From NCBI GenBank assembly GCA_001796515.1, contig MGMS01000008.1, forward strand, positions 1 to 35,810: a stretch of DNA of 35,810 bases, read 5' to 3'. Made by a program: the position numbers and the translations under genes. Origin of the DNA: Chloroflexi bacterium RBG_13_51_36. GTDB taxonomy: Bacteria > Chloroflexota > Dehalococcoidia > GIF9 > AB-539-J10. The notes below the pieces were generated by a model. The model ran no database searches. It was not told the DNA's origin and saw only the letters and a list, made by a program, of their open reading frames with translations. Of the stretch, positions 24,783 through 31,811 are shown piece by piece (the stretch's first letter is position 1; every line of letters begins with the position of its first letter).

Positions 24783-24912
24783 CGGGCCAACATCTTCGTG
24801 GCCAGGCTTAGGTAGCACCCGTAGTAGTGGGTGTCAATCGTGGTTCGGTGCTCTCGTTTGCTCTATTCTTTCACACCCTATCCATAGGGTTGGCTGGTGG
24901 TATAATTCAATC
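24783..24912 (+). repeat. Hairpin plus promoter-bearing repeat R2
   Basis: GGGCCAACATCTTCGTGGCC gives a GGCCA/TGGCC hairpin, followed by CACCC-GTAGTAGT-GGGTG, the TTTGCTCTATT block and an extended -10, TGGTATAAT (TATAAT 24901-24906). It is the likely promoter of the M1 peptidase gene at 24926. Confidence 0.7.
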
Positions 24913-24925
24913 AGGAGCGGTAGAA

Positions 24926-26398
24926 GTGAAGAGGCTGGTCACTGTAATCATCCTTACGATCTCTCTGCTTGTATCAATCCTGTTATGCTGGATGATTGCA
25001 GGTTGTACAACCGGACAGGTGACGGTTAAACCGAGTTCGTTGGGGGATAGCTATTTCCCGTTGCTAGGGAACGAAGGTTACGACGCTTTGCATTATCATC
25101 TCGATATTACCCCTGATTTTGATGCGGAAACGCTGGATGCAACAGTTGAGATTACGATTCAAGCGACGCAAAATCTCACCGAATTTAATTTGGATTTTTG
25201 GGGATATACAATCACGGATGTAACAATTGAAGGGCAGTTGGTCAAGTACGGGCGTGATCAGGGCGAGTTGATGATCATTCCAAATTATCCGATTGCGATA
25301 GGGGACACGTTCGAGGTAACTGTTGCATATAATGGCAAACCACGAAAAGGGATTCCTGAGGATGTATTTTATGGTGGTCCAAAATTCCTGGCATCGGCTG
25401 GCTGGGTATTTCATGCAGGGGGATCCTTTGTGACGAGTGAGCCGCGTGGTGCATCATTCTGGTATCCTGTGAATGATCATCCAAAAGATAAGGCAACGTA
25501 TAGCTTTTCGATCACCGTGCCAGAGCCATATGTAGTGGCGACAAGTGGCGAACTCATCGAAGTGATTAATGACAATGGAATGCTGACCTATAAATCGGTG
25601 TTGAATGACCTAACAGCGAGCTATCTTGTGACAGTCCATACAGGTGATCTGGTACTAGATGAAACAGGAAAAGAAGGACAAGTACCGATTCGGAATTATT
25701 TTGCAGGTCGGCATTTTGACCGAGCAAGACCCATATTTGAAGATACATCAGAGATGATCACGTTCTATGAAGGTATTATTGGAGAATACCCGTTTGATGT
25801 ATATGGTAGTGTGGTCGTAGATTTTGATCTGACATATGCGCTTGAAACACAGACTTTATCTACTTATGGCACACGGATTTTAGAGGATTCTGTACGGGCT
25901 GATATCACGCGGGCACATGAATTGGTGCATCAGTGGTTTGGCAATAGCGTGAGTCTTGCGCGCTGGCGAGACATCTGGTTGAATGAAGGCTTTGCAACGT
26001 ATTTATCGCTCATGTGGGTCACTGAAATTTATGAAGATGATGTTGTGCAAAGCGTATTGAATGATTGGTATGATCGTATTTCCGATCCTGATTTTATGAA
26101 TACGGCTCCGGATAGCATTGGTGATCCGGACGCCGAAAATTTATTTCATGACGCAGTATATTGGCGTGGCGCTTTGACACTTCATGCCTTACGTCAGCAT
26201 GTGGATGATGAGGTGTTTTTTGAGATGATCCGCACGTATTTCCAACGTTTCAAAGATAGTAATGCAACTGTTGAGGATTTTATTGCGCTAGCGAACGAAG
26301 TCAGTGGTGAGGATTTGACTGATTTGTTTGATGTGTGGCTGTATCAAAAGGTTGTGCCACAAATCGAAGGGTTGCCCTTTGGGGATGATACGTCATAA
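24926..26398 (+). CDS. Lipoprotein M1-family metallopeptidase
   Basis: 490 residues from GTG 24926, chosen for AGGAG ten bases upstream; the longer frame would run through the promoter repeat. Residues 1-27 form a lipoprotein signal with lipobox IAGC (Cys27), so the enzyme is anchored outside the cytoplasmic membrane. Residues 45-260 are the M1 N-terminal beta-sandwich. The zinc site is HELVHQW (H331, E332, H335) with the third ligand in NEGFATY (E354), the gluzincin spacing HExxH-x18-E. ALETQT stands where classical aminopeptidases have GxMEN. It should trim peptides outside the cell. Codon and base use (AT-rich third positions, many GAT, AAT, TTT) differ from the flanking core genes and suggest transfer. 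Confidence 0.88.
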   Translation: MKRLVTVIILTISLLVSILLCWMIAGCTTGQVTVKPSSLGDSYFPLLGNEGYDALHYHLDITPDFDAETLDATVEITIQATQNLTEFNLDFWGYTITDVTIEGQLVKYGRDQGELMIIPNYPIAIGDTFEVTVAYNGKPRKGIPEDVFYGGPKFLASAGWVFHAGGSFVTSEPRGASFWYPVNDHPKDKATYSFSITVPEPYVVATSGELIEVINDNGMLTYKSVLNDLTASYLVTVHTGDLVLDETGKEGQVPIRNYFAGRHFDRARPIFEDTSEMITFYEGIIGEYPFDVYGSVVVDFDLTYALETQTLSTYGTRILEDSVRADITRAHELVHQWFGNSVSLARWRDIWLNEGFATYLSLMWVTEIYEDDVVQSVLNDWYDRISDPDFMNTAPDSIGDPDAENLFHDAVYWRGALTLHALRQHVDDEVFFEMIRTYFQRFKDSNATVEDFIALANEVSGEDLTDLFDVWLYQKVVPQIEGLPFGDDTS

Positions 26399-26481
26399 TT
26401 TCCTGGTTGAGTTATTTGCAGAGCAGTGTAAGGAGGTCTACCCATTCTAGGTTTCTACACCACAGCTCAGAGATCTCGCTG

Positions 26482-26712
26482 TTGAGGCCGCTATTTCCAG
26501 TCATTCCTGCAATCCTTCTGATAGCGTTAAACCTGATTGGTTTATCTTGTGCTCCACAGGATACGTTGGGAGTCTCCGTCACTGAACTAGCTAACGGAGT
26601 CATGATCGAGAATGTGGGTAGTGTTGATTCCCTTGTTTTCGTCAATTTGCCCGAAGGTGAGCAGCAATTTGAAGTAGCTGTCGGTCAGAATATGACAGTC
26701 ACTGGTATATGA
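26482..26712 (+). CDS. Small putative lipoprotein
   Basis: About 76 residues if read from TTG 26482; the open frame extends back to TTG 26407, and neither start has a convincing ribosome site. The hydrophobic stretch PAILLIALNLIGLSC is a lipoprotein signal with lipobox LGLSC-like ending LSCAP. The mature part (SVTELANGVMIENVGSVDSL, LPEGEQQFEVAVGQNMTVTGI) looks like a small beta-domain. An AAGGAGGT at 26430 has no usable start after it in this frame, so the gene may be degenerate. It lies directly downstream of the M1 peptidase gene. Confidence 0.45.
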   Translation: MRPLFPVIPAILLIALNLIGLSCAPQDTLGVSVTELANGVMIENVGSVDSLVFVNLPEGEQQFEVAVGQNMTVTGI

Positions 26713-26761
26713 CAGCCTCTTGAGGTTTCAGTAATCAGCATCAAGCAAACGGGAGGATAGA

Positions 26762-27112
26762 ATGAGACAAGCAGCAGGTATCATGTTGATAATCTTTGGC
26801 ATATTCCTTCTAAATACTATGGTTTCTGCCCTGAGTGATTTTGGTGTTAATGTTTATCAAATTGTTCTTAACCTATTAATGATTATTCCGGTTGCATTTC
26901 TTATTGCTGGTGAAATTTTCTGCCTCAGGAAAAACTACTGGAGAGTGTGCTTTGCTTCGGCTTGGCTTGCAGTTCTCTTTATGATTATGTGGTGGGCGGG
27001 TTCCCCTCCTTATGGTTTAGATTGGTTACCTTGGGTTTTCTCCATCTTAGGGACTCTCTCGATCATATTCGTTTATCTCACGAAGAAAGAACGGAAGGAA
27101 GTCCCAGGCTAA
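26762..27112 (+). CDS. Small membrane protein, MRxAAGI family, copy B
   Basis: 116 residues and four hydrophobic segments. MRQAAGIMLIIFGIFLL, GEIFCLRKNYWRVCFASAWL and SIIFVYLTKKERKE align with copy A (24376) and both halves of the fused copy (27939). GGGAGG stands eight bases before ATG. Its downstream segment again is the GGCCA/TGGCC hairpin and a promoter repeat (R3), so the gene and its trailing intergenic region were duplicated as one unit. Function unknown. A small stress or envelope protein is possible, but nothing in the sequence shows it. Confidence 0.72.
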   Translation: MRQAAGIMLIIFGIFLLNTMVSALSDFGVNVYQIVLNLLMIIPVAFLIAGEIFCLRKNYWRVCFASAWLAVLFMIMWWAGSPPYGLDWLPWVFSILGTLSIIFVYLTKKERKEVPG

Positions 27113-27125
27113 CTTGATTTTTTCT

Positions 27126-27255
27126 GCGGGCCAACATCTTTGTGGCCAAGCTTAGGTAGCACCCACAGTAGAGGGTGTCAACGGTAGTGCAGCGCCTCCC
27201 TTTGCTCTATTTGTTCATGTCTTCTCTACAAGCTGGCTGGTGGTATAATTCATCT
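27126..27255 (+). repeat. Hairpin plus promoter-bearing repeat R3
   Basis: GCGGGCCAACATCTTTGTGGCC, then CACCC-ACAGTAGA-GGGTG, CCTTTGCTCTATTTGTTCATGTCTTC and an extended -10, TGGTATAAT (TATAAT 27244-27249). It is the likely promoter for the gene at 27272. The same 3'-end layout occurs in R2 and R4. Confidence 0.7.
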
Positions 27256-27271
27256 AGCAGAAGGTATTTAA

Positions 27272-27727
27272 ATGGCCAATGTTCTGAACGTGATTCAAGC
27301 ATATTGGTATGCAAATTGCTGGGTGTTTGACGATGCCTCCAGGGGACTAGGGAAAGAATCACTTGAGGGACGCTTTGAGGCAGAGCTGAGAGAAATAAAG
27401 GTGCTGGCTCGGCTAGTAGGGGGAGGGGTAACGAAGATGATCGACTATCTGGTCAAAGACATACCTAATGCTCGTGAAGGGTTCGTACTGCTCTTCTCAT
27501 CACAGCCGTTTGCCGGCTGTCAGGTGGAGCTTGACAGAATAGCAGAGGAGGATGGTGGATGCCTGTACAGGGGAAAGAATCATAGTGTAGAGGCCTGGTT
27601 GTCTCCCGCACTGCTCAGATACTTTGAAACTACACCAGAGTCACTCTATATGAAAGCAAAACCACAGCGTGCTGAATATGACTCAACCCAGATGGAGGCC
27701 CTGGAGGACAGCATAGCGCAGTTATAG
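27272..27727 (+). CDS. Hypothetical protein, DUF6717-like
   Basis: 151 residues, soluble, no signal. The text VIQAYWYANCWVFDDASRGLGKE, VKDIPNAREGFVLLFSSQPF and VEAWLSPALLRYF resembles a small family I recall as DUF6717; I cannot confirm this without a search. No catalytic motif is known for that family. Residues 40-60 (EIKVLARLVGGGVTKMIDYL) are helical. AGAAGG lies eight bases before ATG. It is driven by promoter repeat R3 and is alone in its transcript, followed by about 200 bases before the next promoter. Confidence 0.7.
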   Translation: MANVLNVIQAYWYANCWVFDDASRGLGKESLEGRFEAELREIKVLARLVGGGVTKMIDYLVKDIPNAREGFVLLFSSQPFAGCQVELDRIAEEDGGCLYRGKNHSVEAWLSPALLRYFETTPESLYMKAKPQRAEYDSTQMEALEDSIAQL

Positions 27728-27885
27728 CAGATGATAGGTAAATTGAAGTGAAGCTCTGGGAGGGGGGAGAAACAGACCAGGCGATTCTTACTATTGACGG
27801 CTACGCCTACTGGTTCCTCTGATTATCAAGTCAAACACTAATCCTGCAGCAAAGCCGATTTACTCAGACACCGTAAAAAGCTGTA

Positions 27886-27914
27886 TTGACAACTACTTTT
27901 GATTCTCATATGAT
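27886..27914 (+). promoter_or_regulatory. Strong sigma-70 promoter for the fused membrane protein
   Basis: TTGACA (27886-27891), a 17-base spacer and TATGAT (27909-27914), followed by GACAGGAGG before ATG 27939. The spacer and leader closely match the promoter at 29976-30004. Confidence 0.8.
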
Positions 27915-27938
27915 GTATGAGAGAGACAGGAGGCTAGA

Positions 27939-28757
27939 ATGAGAAAAGCAGCAGGCATTATCTTGTTAGTCTTAGTTGTGTTTGGACTAGCCACTACAAT
28001 TATTTATGTGAGAGCCCTGATGGATTCAGGTATTCCTTCCTCTACCCTTGTCTACATGCGAATTGTGTCGGGTGGATTTCTCATCGCCGCCGGGGTTCTT
28101 TGCCTGAAGGGGAAATATTGGGGATTGTGCCTGGCCACGGGCTTGTTCACACTTTTAGTTGGGATTAATTCGGTATTGACGCGGTTGCTGCAGGGAGATT
28201 TTTGGACTAACTGGCAAACTTGGGTTTGGGTCGTTGGGGCGCTAGTCTCAACAATATTCATCTCTCTTACGAAGAGAGAGTGGCAAGAAAATCAAGGCTT
28301 GCCAGATTCTTCTACGAACAAAAGAAGACGTGGAATGAGGATAGCAGCAGGTATTATCTTGATAGTCTCAGCCGTGGCCGGACTGGTCGCCCTGGTTATT
28401 GATGTGAAAGCTCTGATCGATTTACATATCCCTTCCCTTGCCTCGGTCTCCACTCTATTCCCAATGATCTACAGCCAAATCGTCTGGGATGGATTTTTTG
28501 TTGCCGCTGGGGTTCTTTGCCTGAAGAGAAGATATTGGGGATTGTGCTTGGGTTGGGCTTTGTTTGCACTTTTGGTTCAGATTTCTGTGGTAGGGCCGCC
28601 GTTGCTGCGTGGACATTTTTCGACGAGCTGGCAAACCTGGATTTGGGTCATTGGGGCGCTAATCTCAACAATATTCATTTCTCTCACGAAGAGAGAGTGG
28701 CAAGAGCAAGGCTTACCAGATTCTTCTACTAGCCAGCATCTTCCTGCCGAGGCTTAG
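27939..28757 (+). CDS. Fused double copy of the MRxAAGI membrane protein (copies C1-C2)
   Basis: 272 residues made of two homologous halves. Half one (1-131) starts MRKAAGIILLV and ends LTKREWQENQGLPDSSTNKRRRG. Half two (132-272) restarts MRIAAGIILIV and ends LTKREWQEQGLPDSSTSQH. Each half has four hydrophobic segments, including AGVLCLK(G/R)(K/R)YWGLCL, giving about eight in total. The repeat is also clear at DNA level, especially the 3' part of each half. The join keeps the start region of the second copy in frame, so the stop of the first copy was lost by deletion. AGGAGG precedes ATG. Downstream comes repeat R4. Confidence 0.78.
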   Translation: MRKAAGIILLVLVVFGLATTIIYVRALMDSGIPSSTLVYMRIVSGGFLIAAGVLCLKGKYWGLCLATGLFTLLVGINSVLTRLLQGDFWTNWQTWVWVVGALVSTIFISLTKREWQENQGLPDSSTNKRRRGMRIAAGIILIVSAVAGLVALVIDVKALIDLHIPSLASVSTLFPMIYSQIVWDGFFVAAGVLCLKRRYWGLCLGWALFALLVQISVVGPPLLRGHFSTSWQTWIWVIGALISTIFISLTKREWQEQGLPDSSTSQHLPAEA

Positions 28758-28855
28758 CCGTGACCCGCAGTAGTTAGTGTCAATTGCGGTACTATCCTTT
28801 TCCCTATCTTTTTGTGGTCTGTCCGAGCCTCGAGTGATGGTATACTTCAATCGGC
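28728..28855 (+). repeat. Degenerate repeat R4, overlapping the fused gene's 3' end
   Basis: CTAGCCAGCATCTTCCTGCCGAGGCTTAG corresponds to the noncoding hairpin part of R2 and R3 but is coding here. It is followed by ACCCGCAGTAGTTAGTGTCAATTGCGG and TGGTATACT (TATACT 28841-28846). Compared with R2, one T is missing in the coding part, so the frame differs. Confidence 0.6.
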
Positions 28856-28956
28856 AGACGACTGGAGTCAATAGGCTCATTGTTGCGAGTTGAAATGGCA
28901 AATCCCGACGAGGAGTCTCGGAATAGCCAAATATAATTGAAGTGGAGGATTATGAA

Positions 28957-29274
28957 ATGGATGGAGAACTGATAGCAAGGTGTGGCGCCTACTGCGGTGA
29001 CTGTGAATGGAAAGAGAAGATGAATTGCCTGGGGTGCCAATTAGCGAAAGGCAACATGTTCTGGGGTGAATGCCGGGTTGCTAGGTGTTCTATCGAGAAA
29101 GGCATAGAGCATTGCGGGTTGTGTTCGAGTGTTCCTTGTGACACACTTCAGGAGGCTTTCGATAACCCTGAGCACGGTGATAACGGTGAAAGACTCGCCA
29201 ACTTGAAAGCCTGGGCAAGAGGTGAAGACTCTTACGTCAAATTAGGAACATTTGGTCCAAGGGCTAAAGGTTGA
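28957..29274 (+). CDS. Cysteine-rich DUF3795-type protein
   Basis: 105 residues from ATG 28957, set by GGAGG (28944-28948); GTG 28942 lies within the ribosome site. The Cys pattern, with ARCGAYCGDCEW, CLGCQLAKG, GECRVARCSIEKGIEHCGLC and PCDTLQEAF, is that of DUF3795 proteins, presumed zinc-binding small proteins of unknown function found widely in anaerobes. About ten cysteines are visible in the first 75 residues. It is followed by the GNAT gene about 105 bases later. The upstream region carries repeat R4, but the -10 there is about 110 bases away, so another promoter may be used. Confidence 0.85.
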   Translation: MDGELIARCGAYCGDCEWKEKMNCLGCQLAKGNMFWGECRVARCSIEKGIEHCGLCSSVPCDTLQEAFDNPEHGDNGERLANLKAWARGEDSYVKLGTFGPRAKG

Positions 29275-29379
29275 ACGAGCCTTATCTTGCCACATCCCTG
29301 CATGCCCTTGCGATTTGGACATATCAGCTTTGTTTCCGAGCGCTGCAATCACGATTACCGTGACAACTGCAAGGAGCCA

Positions 29380-29856
29380 ATGACCGCTACGATTGACTGT
29401 TCACTGATTAAACTTATTCCCGCCGATGAAACGCACAGAGAATTCAGCTACCAGGTCAAGAAAGAGGCTGAAGGGGAATACATAACTTCTATGTTTGATT
29501 GGGATGAGGATGTTCAGCGAGATTTTCATGCCAAAGCCTGGCAACAGCAAAAGCCAGACATCATAACCTACGATGGCGAACTGATTGGCACCATTGCCAC
29601 AATCGAGAGCAAAGATTGCATTGAGATAGGCCAATTCTTTATTCTGCCTGACTACCAGAACAAGGGGATTGGTACGCACCTGCTGAAAAGCATCCTGAGC
29701 AAGGCAGACGAACTGAGCAAGAATGTCACGTTAAGATTCCTGAAGAATAATCCGGTGAAGTCGCTATATGTCAGGAACGGCTTTCGGCTTGTTTCTACCA
29801 GTGAGGTTGCACACCACATGGAGCGAAAGGTGGGTGCCAATAAGGACTCATCGTGA
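29380..29856 (+). CDS. GNAT-family acetyltransferase
   Basis: 158 residues from ATG 29380 (AAGGAG is only three bases ahead, which is short; the frame extends to 29287 without a better start). The acetyl-CoA binding signature is the central IGQFFILPDYQNKGIGTHLL (about residues 82-101), with the Q/RxxGxG/A pyrophosphate loop as QNKGIG. The C-terminal LRFLKNNPVKSLYVRNGF is the GNAT motif B (NxxAxxLYxxxGF). The N-terminal part (KLIPADETHREFSYQVKKEA) resembles the common single-domain N-acetyltransferases of unknown substrate. Probable cytoplasmic small-molecule or antibiotic-type acetyltransferase. Confidence 0.85.
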   Translation: MTATIDCSLIKLIPADETHREFSYQVKKEAEGEYITSMFDWDEDVQRDFHAKAWQQQKPDIITYDGELIGTIATIESKDCIEIGQFFILPDYQNKGIGTHLLKSILSKADELSKNVTLRFLKNNPVKSLYVRNGFRLVSTSEVAHHMERKVGANKDSS

Positions 29857-29975
29857 ATTGGAATACTGAATATGGTCGTACGGCAAAAGCATCAGTCGAT
29901 ATTTGACAAGGTTCAAGTGATTGTTGAGACCTCAAGCTATCCTCAAACTCCACCTCAGTATGTCGTTGGGGCGTA

Positions 29976-30004
29976 TTGACAGCTCTTCTTGACTCTCATA
30001 TGAT
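29976..30004 (+). promoter_or_regulatory. Strong sigma-70 promoter for the zinc-ribbon membrane protein
   Basis: TTGACA (29976-29981), a 17-base spacer and TATGAT (29999-30004), then GACAGGAGGTG before ATG 30031. TCATATGATGTA and the GACAGGAGG leader are shared with the promoter at 27886. Confidence 0.8.
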
Positions 30005-30030
30005 GTACCAAGGTGACAGGAGGTGAAACT

Positions 30031-30468
30031 ATGCCATTTTGTCCTAATTGTGGGAAAGAAGCAGGTGAGGGCTCCACGTTTTGCCCTCACTGTGGAGGGA
30101 GACTTGGTGTTGGAGTAGCACCAGATAATACGTCGGGACAAGGTGAGTCAGCCATAGTCCCGGAGGAGGTTAAGGGGTGGAACTGGGGAGCATTTGCCTT
30201 AACCTGGATATGGGGAATCTTTAGCCAGGTCTGGATAGCGTTTCTCGTGTTTATTCCTTTCCCCCTTTTTGGCCTGGCGTGGGCTATTGTTCTCGGCGTG
30301 AAGGGAAATGAGTGGGCGTGGCGAAACAAGAAATGGGACAACATCGAGCACTTCAAGAGTACGCAGAGGCCCTGGAATATTGCCGGCATAGTATTATTTG
30401 CGATATCAATGGTTGCACTAATTGTAATCATCCCTGCGGTTCTTATTCCTTTGTTCCTATTCGGTTAG
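30031..30468 (+). CDS. Zinc-ribbon membrane protein
   Basis: 145 residues from ATG 30031, directly after AGGAGGTG; GTG 30013 would include the ribosome site. Residues 3-20 are a zinc ribbon, CPNCGKEAGEGSTFCPHCG (C4, C7, C18, C21 by this start), followed by a flexible linker. Then WNWGAFALTWIWGIFSQVWIAF and following segments give three or four membrane passes (about 55-70, 72-95, 118-142). N-terminal zinc ribbon plus DUF2628-like membrane part is a frequent layout in bacteria, of unknown function. It has its own promoter, and the tRNA genes follow. Confidence 0.78.
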   Translation: MPFCPNCGKEAGEGSTFCPHCGGRLGVGVAPDNTSGQGESAIVPEEVKGWNWGAFALTWIWGIFSQVWIAFLVFIPFPLFGLAWAIVLGVKGNEWAWRNKKWDNIEHFKSTQRPWNIAGIVLFAISMVALIVIIPAVLIPLFLFG

Positions 30469-30483
30469 ACATGAAGTCTCAGT

Positions 30484-30511
30484 AGCCTCTATCCTGTTGT
30501 TTGGCGAGGCT
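30484..30511 (+). terminator. Weak hairpin after zinc-ribbon gene
   Basis: AGCCTC (30484-30489) and GAGGCT (30506-30511), followed by CTTTGT. The stem is short and the T-run poor. Confidence 0.3.
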
Positions 30512-30573
30512 CTTTGTGCTGATTCATCGGGAGTCCTCGGAATGCCATTGTGGAATGATTTCCTCCGTTCTTG

Positions 30574-30602
30574 TTTACCAGCAGTGAGATTTCAGGTAAA
30601 AT
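30574..30602 (+). promoter_or_regulatory. Promoter of the tRNA-Gly/tRNA-Met pair
   Basis: TTTACC (30574-30579), a 17-base spacer and TAAAAT (30597-30602), 12 bases before tRNA-Gly. Confidence 0.6.
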
Positions 30603-30614
30603 AGATTCGGACTC

Positions 30615-30690
30615 GCGGGAGTAACTCAGTGGTTAGAGTTCCTGCCTTCCAAGCAGGGTGTCGCGGGTTCGAATCCCGTCTCCCGCTCCA
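30615..30690 (+). tRNA. tRNA-Gly (anticodon UCC)
   Basis: The acceptor GCGGGAG pairs with CTCCCGC. The anticodon loop is CTTCCAA (UCC) on a CTGC/GCAG stem, the T-loop is GGTTCGAATCC, and discriminator T and an encoded CCA (30688-30690) are present. Confidence 0.96.
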
Positions 30691-30738
30691 TATAAGCTTG
30701 GCTGCCATGAAAATGGAACTTCTCATGGCAAAGACAAC

Positions 30739-30810
30739 GGGCTCGTAGCTCAGGGGCAGAGCGGCCGGCTCATAACCGGTTGGTCGCAGGTTCGAATCCT
30801 GCCGGGCCCA
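30739..30810 (+). tRNA. tRNA-Met (anticodon CAU)
   Basis: The acceptor GGGCTCG pairs with CGGGCCC (with one G-U pair). The D-arm is AGCTCAGGGGCAGAGC, the anticodon loop CTCATAA (CAU) and the T-arm GCAGGTTCGAATCCTGC. CCA is not encoded. An elongator Met is most likely; a lysidine-modified Ile2 cannot be fully excluded by sequence. Confidence 0.92.
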
Positions 30811-30913
30811 CTTCGCCCTACACGGGGGAGAAACCGGAACAGCTCGCAGACTCTGCCTGGTAACCTTTTCTTGCCCGTGCCTCCCATCCAGTGAGGGCAG
30901 CCGTAATAGAATG

Positions 30914-30941
30914 TTGACAATAATTGGAGGCCGTGTATAAT
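30914..30941 (+). promoter_or_regulatory. Promoter of the fatty-acid synthesis operon
   Basis: TTGACA (30914-30919), a 16-base spacer and TATAAT (30936-30941), both perfect. It is followed by AGTATACATAGTATGCC, which contains the palindrome GTATAC near the start point and could bind a regulator. Confidence 0.75.
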
Positions 30942-30981
30942 TTAGTATACATAGTATGCCGATGTATCAGGAACTGGCCAA

Positions 30982-31377
30982 ATGCCGGACAAAACCATAA
31001 CCTATGAGGAGCTAACACCCGGTTACAAATTTCCTCCCGCCACTTATGAACTGAGTGCCTCCTTCGTCTCCAAATATCTGAAAGCTGTGGATGCCGCCGG
31101 CGATGGGTTTGTTCCGCCCCTGGCCGTTACAGCCTGCGCCGTAGCTTCCATGACGAAGGCTGTTCCCCTGCCGCCGGGCACTATCGCTATACATGCCTCA
31201 CAAGACTTGGAGTTCTTGAAACCGGTGCCCGTTGGCGCCACTATAGAGTGTCACATAGGAGTGGCACAGAAAATAGCCCGGGGCAAGATGAGTATGCTAA
31301 TCCTGGAACTCGATGTTTTTGACAAGGGTAAGGAAAAGGTGCAATCCGGGAAGGCAACTATAGCGCTGCCCGCTTAA
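30982..31377 (+). CDS. MaoC-like hotdog dehydratase subunit (HadA-like)
   Basis: 131 residues, a single hotdog fold of the FAS1-like dehydratase/MaoC N-terminal type (YEELTPGYKFPPATYELSASF, IHASQDLEFLKPVPVGATIEC). It lacks the catalytic D-x4-H motif, which the next gene has. In mycobacterial 3-hydroxyacyl-ACP dehydratase a non-catalytic HadA or HadC pairs with catalytic HadB. The order here (non-catalytic, then catalytic, 7 bases apart) matches that heterodimer. It would do the FabZ step of fatty-acid elongation. AGGAAC before ATG; promoter at 30914-30941. It is the first gene of the operon. Confidence 0.85.
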   Translation: MPDKTITYEELTPGYKFPPATYELSASFVSKYLKAVDAAGDGFVPPLAVTACAVASMTKAVPLPPGTIAIHASQDLEFLKPVPVGATIECHIGVAQKIARGKMSMLILELDVFDKGKEKVQSGKATIALPA

Positions 31378-31384
31378 GAAGGAA

Positions 31385-31807
31385 ATGCTTACAGAGATTC
31401 AAGAAGGGAAAGCTCTTAATCCTGTGGTAAGACATATCACCCAGGAGAAGATTAACCTCTATGCTGAGGCATCGGGCGATTTTAATCCCATCCATGTAGA
31501 CGAGTCTTTTGCCGCTAAGACTCCTCTCGGTGGAACTATTGCTCATGGTATGCTTAACTTAGCTTATGTATCCGAGATGATGACCTCGGCCTTTGGTCAG
31601 AGCTGGCTATCCGGCGGTAAGCTTCGAGCAAAGTTTAAAGAGCCGGCACGTCCAGGAGATACTCTGACTGTCAGCAGTAAGATTAATTGCATTGAGCAAA
31701 GAGATAATGTATCATACGCAAATTGCGGTTTTGAGTGCCGTAACCAAAAGGGCGAAATGATAGTTGCGGGGGAGGCAATAGTCAAGCTTTCAAGTGCTAG
31801 AAAATAG
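31385..31807 (+). CDS. MaoC-like dehydratase, catalytic subunit (HadB-like)
   Basis: 140 residues, hotdog fold with the hydratase 2 motif YAEASGDFNPIHVDESFA. D32 and H37 are the catalytic pair, followed by GTIAHGMLNLAYVSEM. It should reversibly remove water from (3R)-hydroxyacyl thioesters. The C-terminal part (LRAKFKEPARPGDTLTVSS) is the usual family text. AGAAGGA precedes ATG. It is preceded by its likely partner subunit and followed by plsX 4 bases later, so it is placed to act on acyl-ACP rather than acyl-CoA. FabZ itself is not seen in the window. Confidence 0.9.
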   Translation: MLTEIQEGKALNPVVRHITQEKINLYAEASGDFNPIHVDESFAAKTPLGGTIAHGMLNLAYVSEMMTSAFGQSWLSGGKLRAKFKEPARPGDTLTVSSKINCIEQRDNVSYANCGFECRNQKGEMIVAGEAIVKLSSARK

Positions 31808-31811
31808 AGAC

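Noticed and set aside
24827-24925. Upstream extension of the M1 peptidase frame
   Set aside because: It consists of promoter repeat R2; a lipoprotein signal begins cleanly at GTG 24926 after AGGAG.
22216-28855. Integron cassette array (unrelated small genes separated by related palindromic repeats)
   Set aside because: The repeats lack attC core sites (GTTRRRY and RYYYAAC), no integron integrase is present, and they contain promoters rather than recombination sites.
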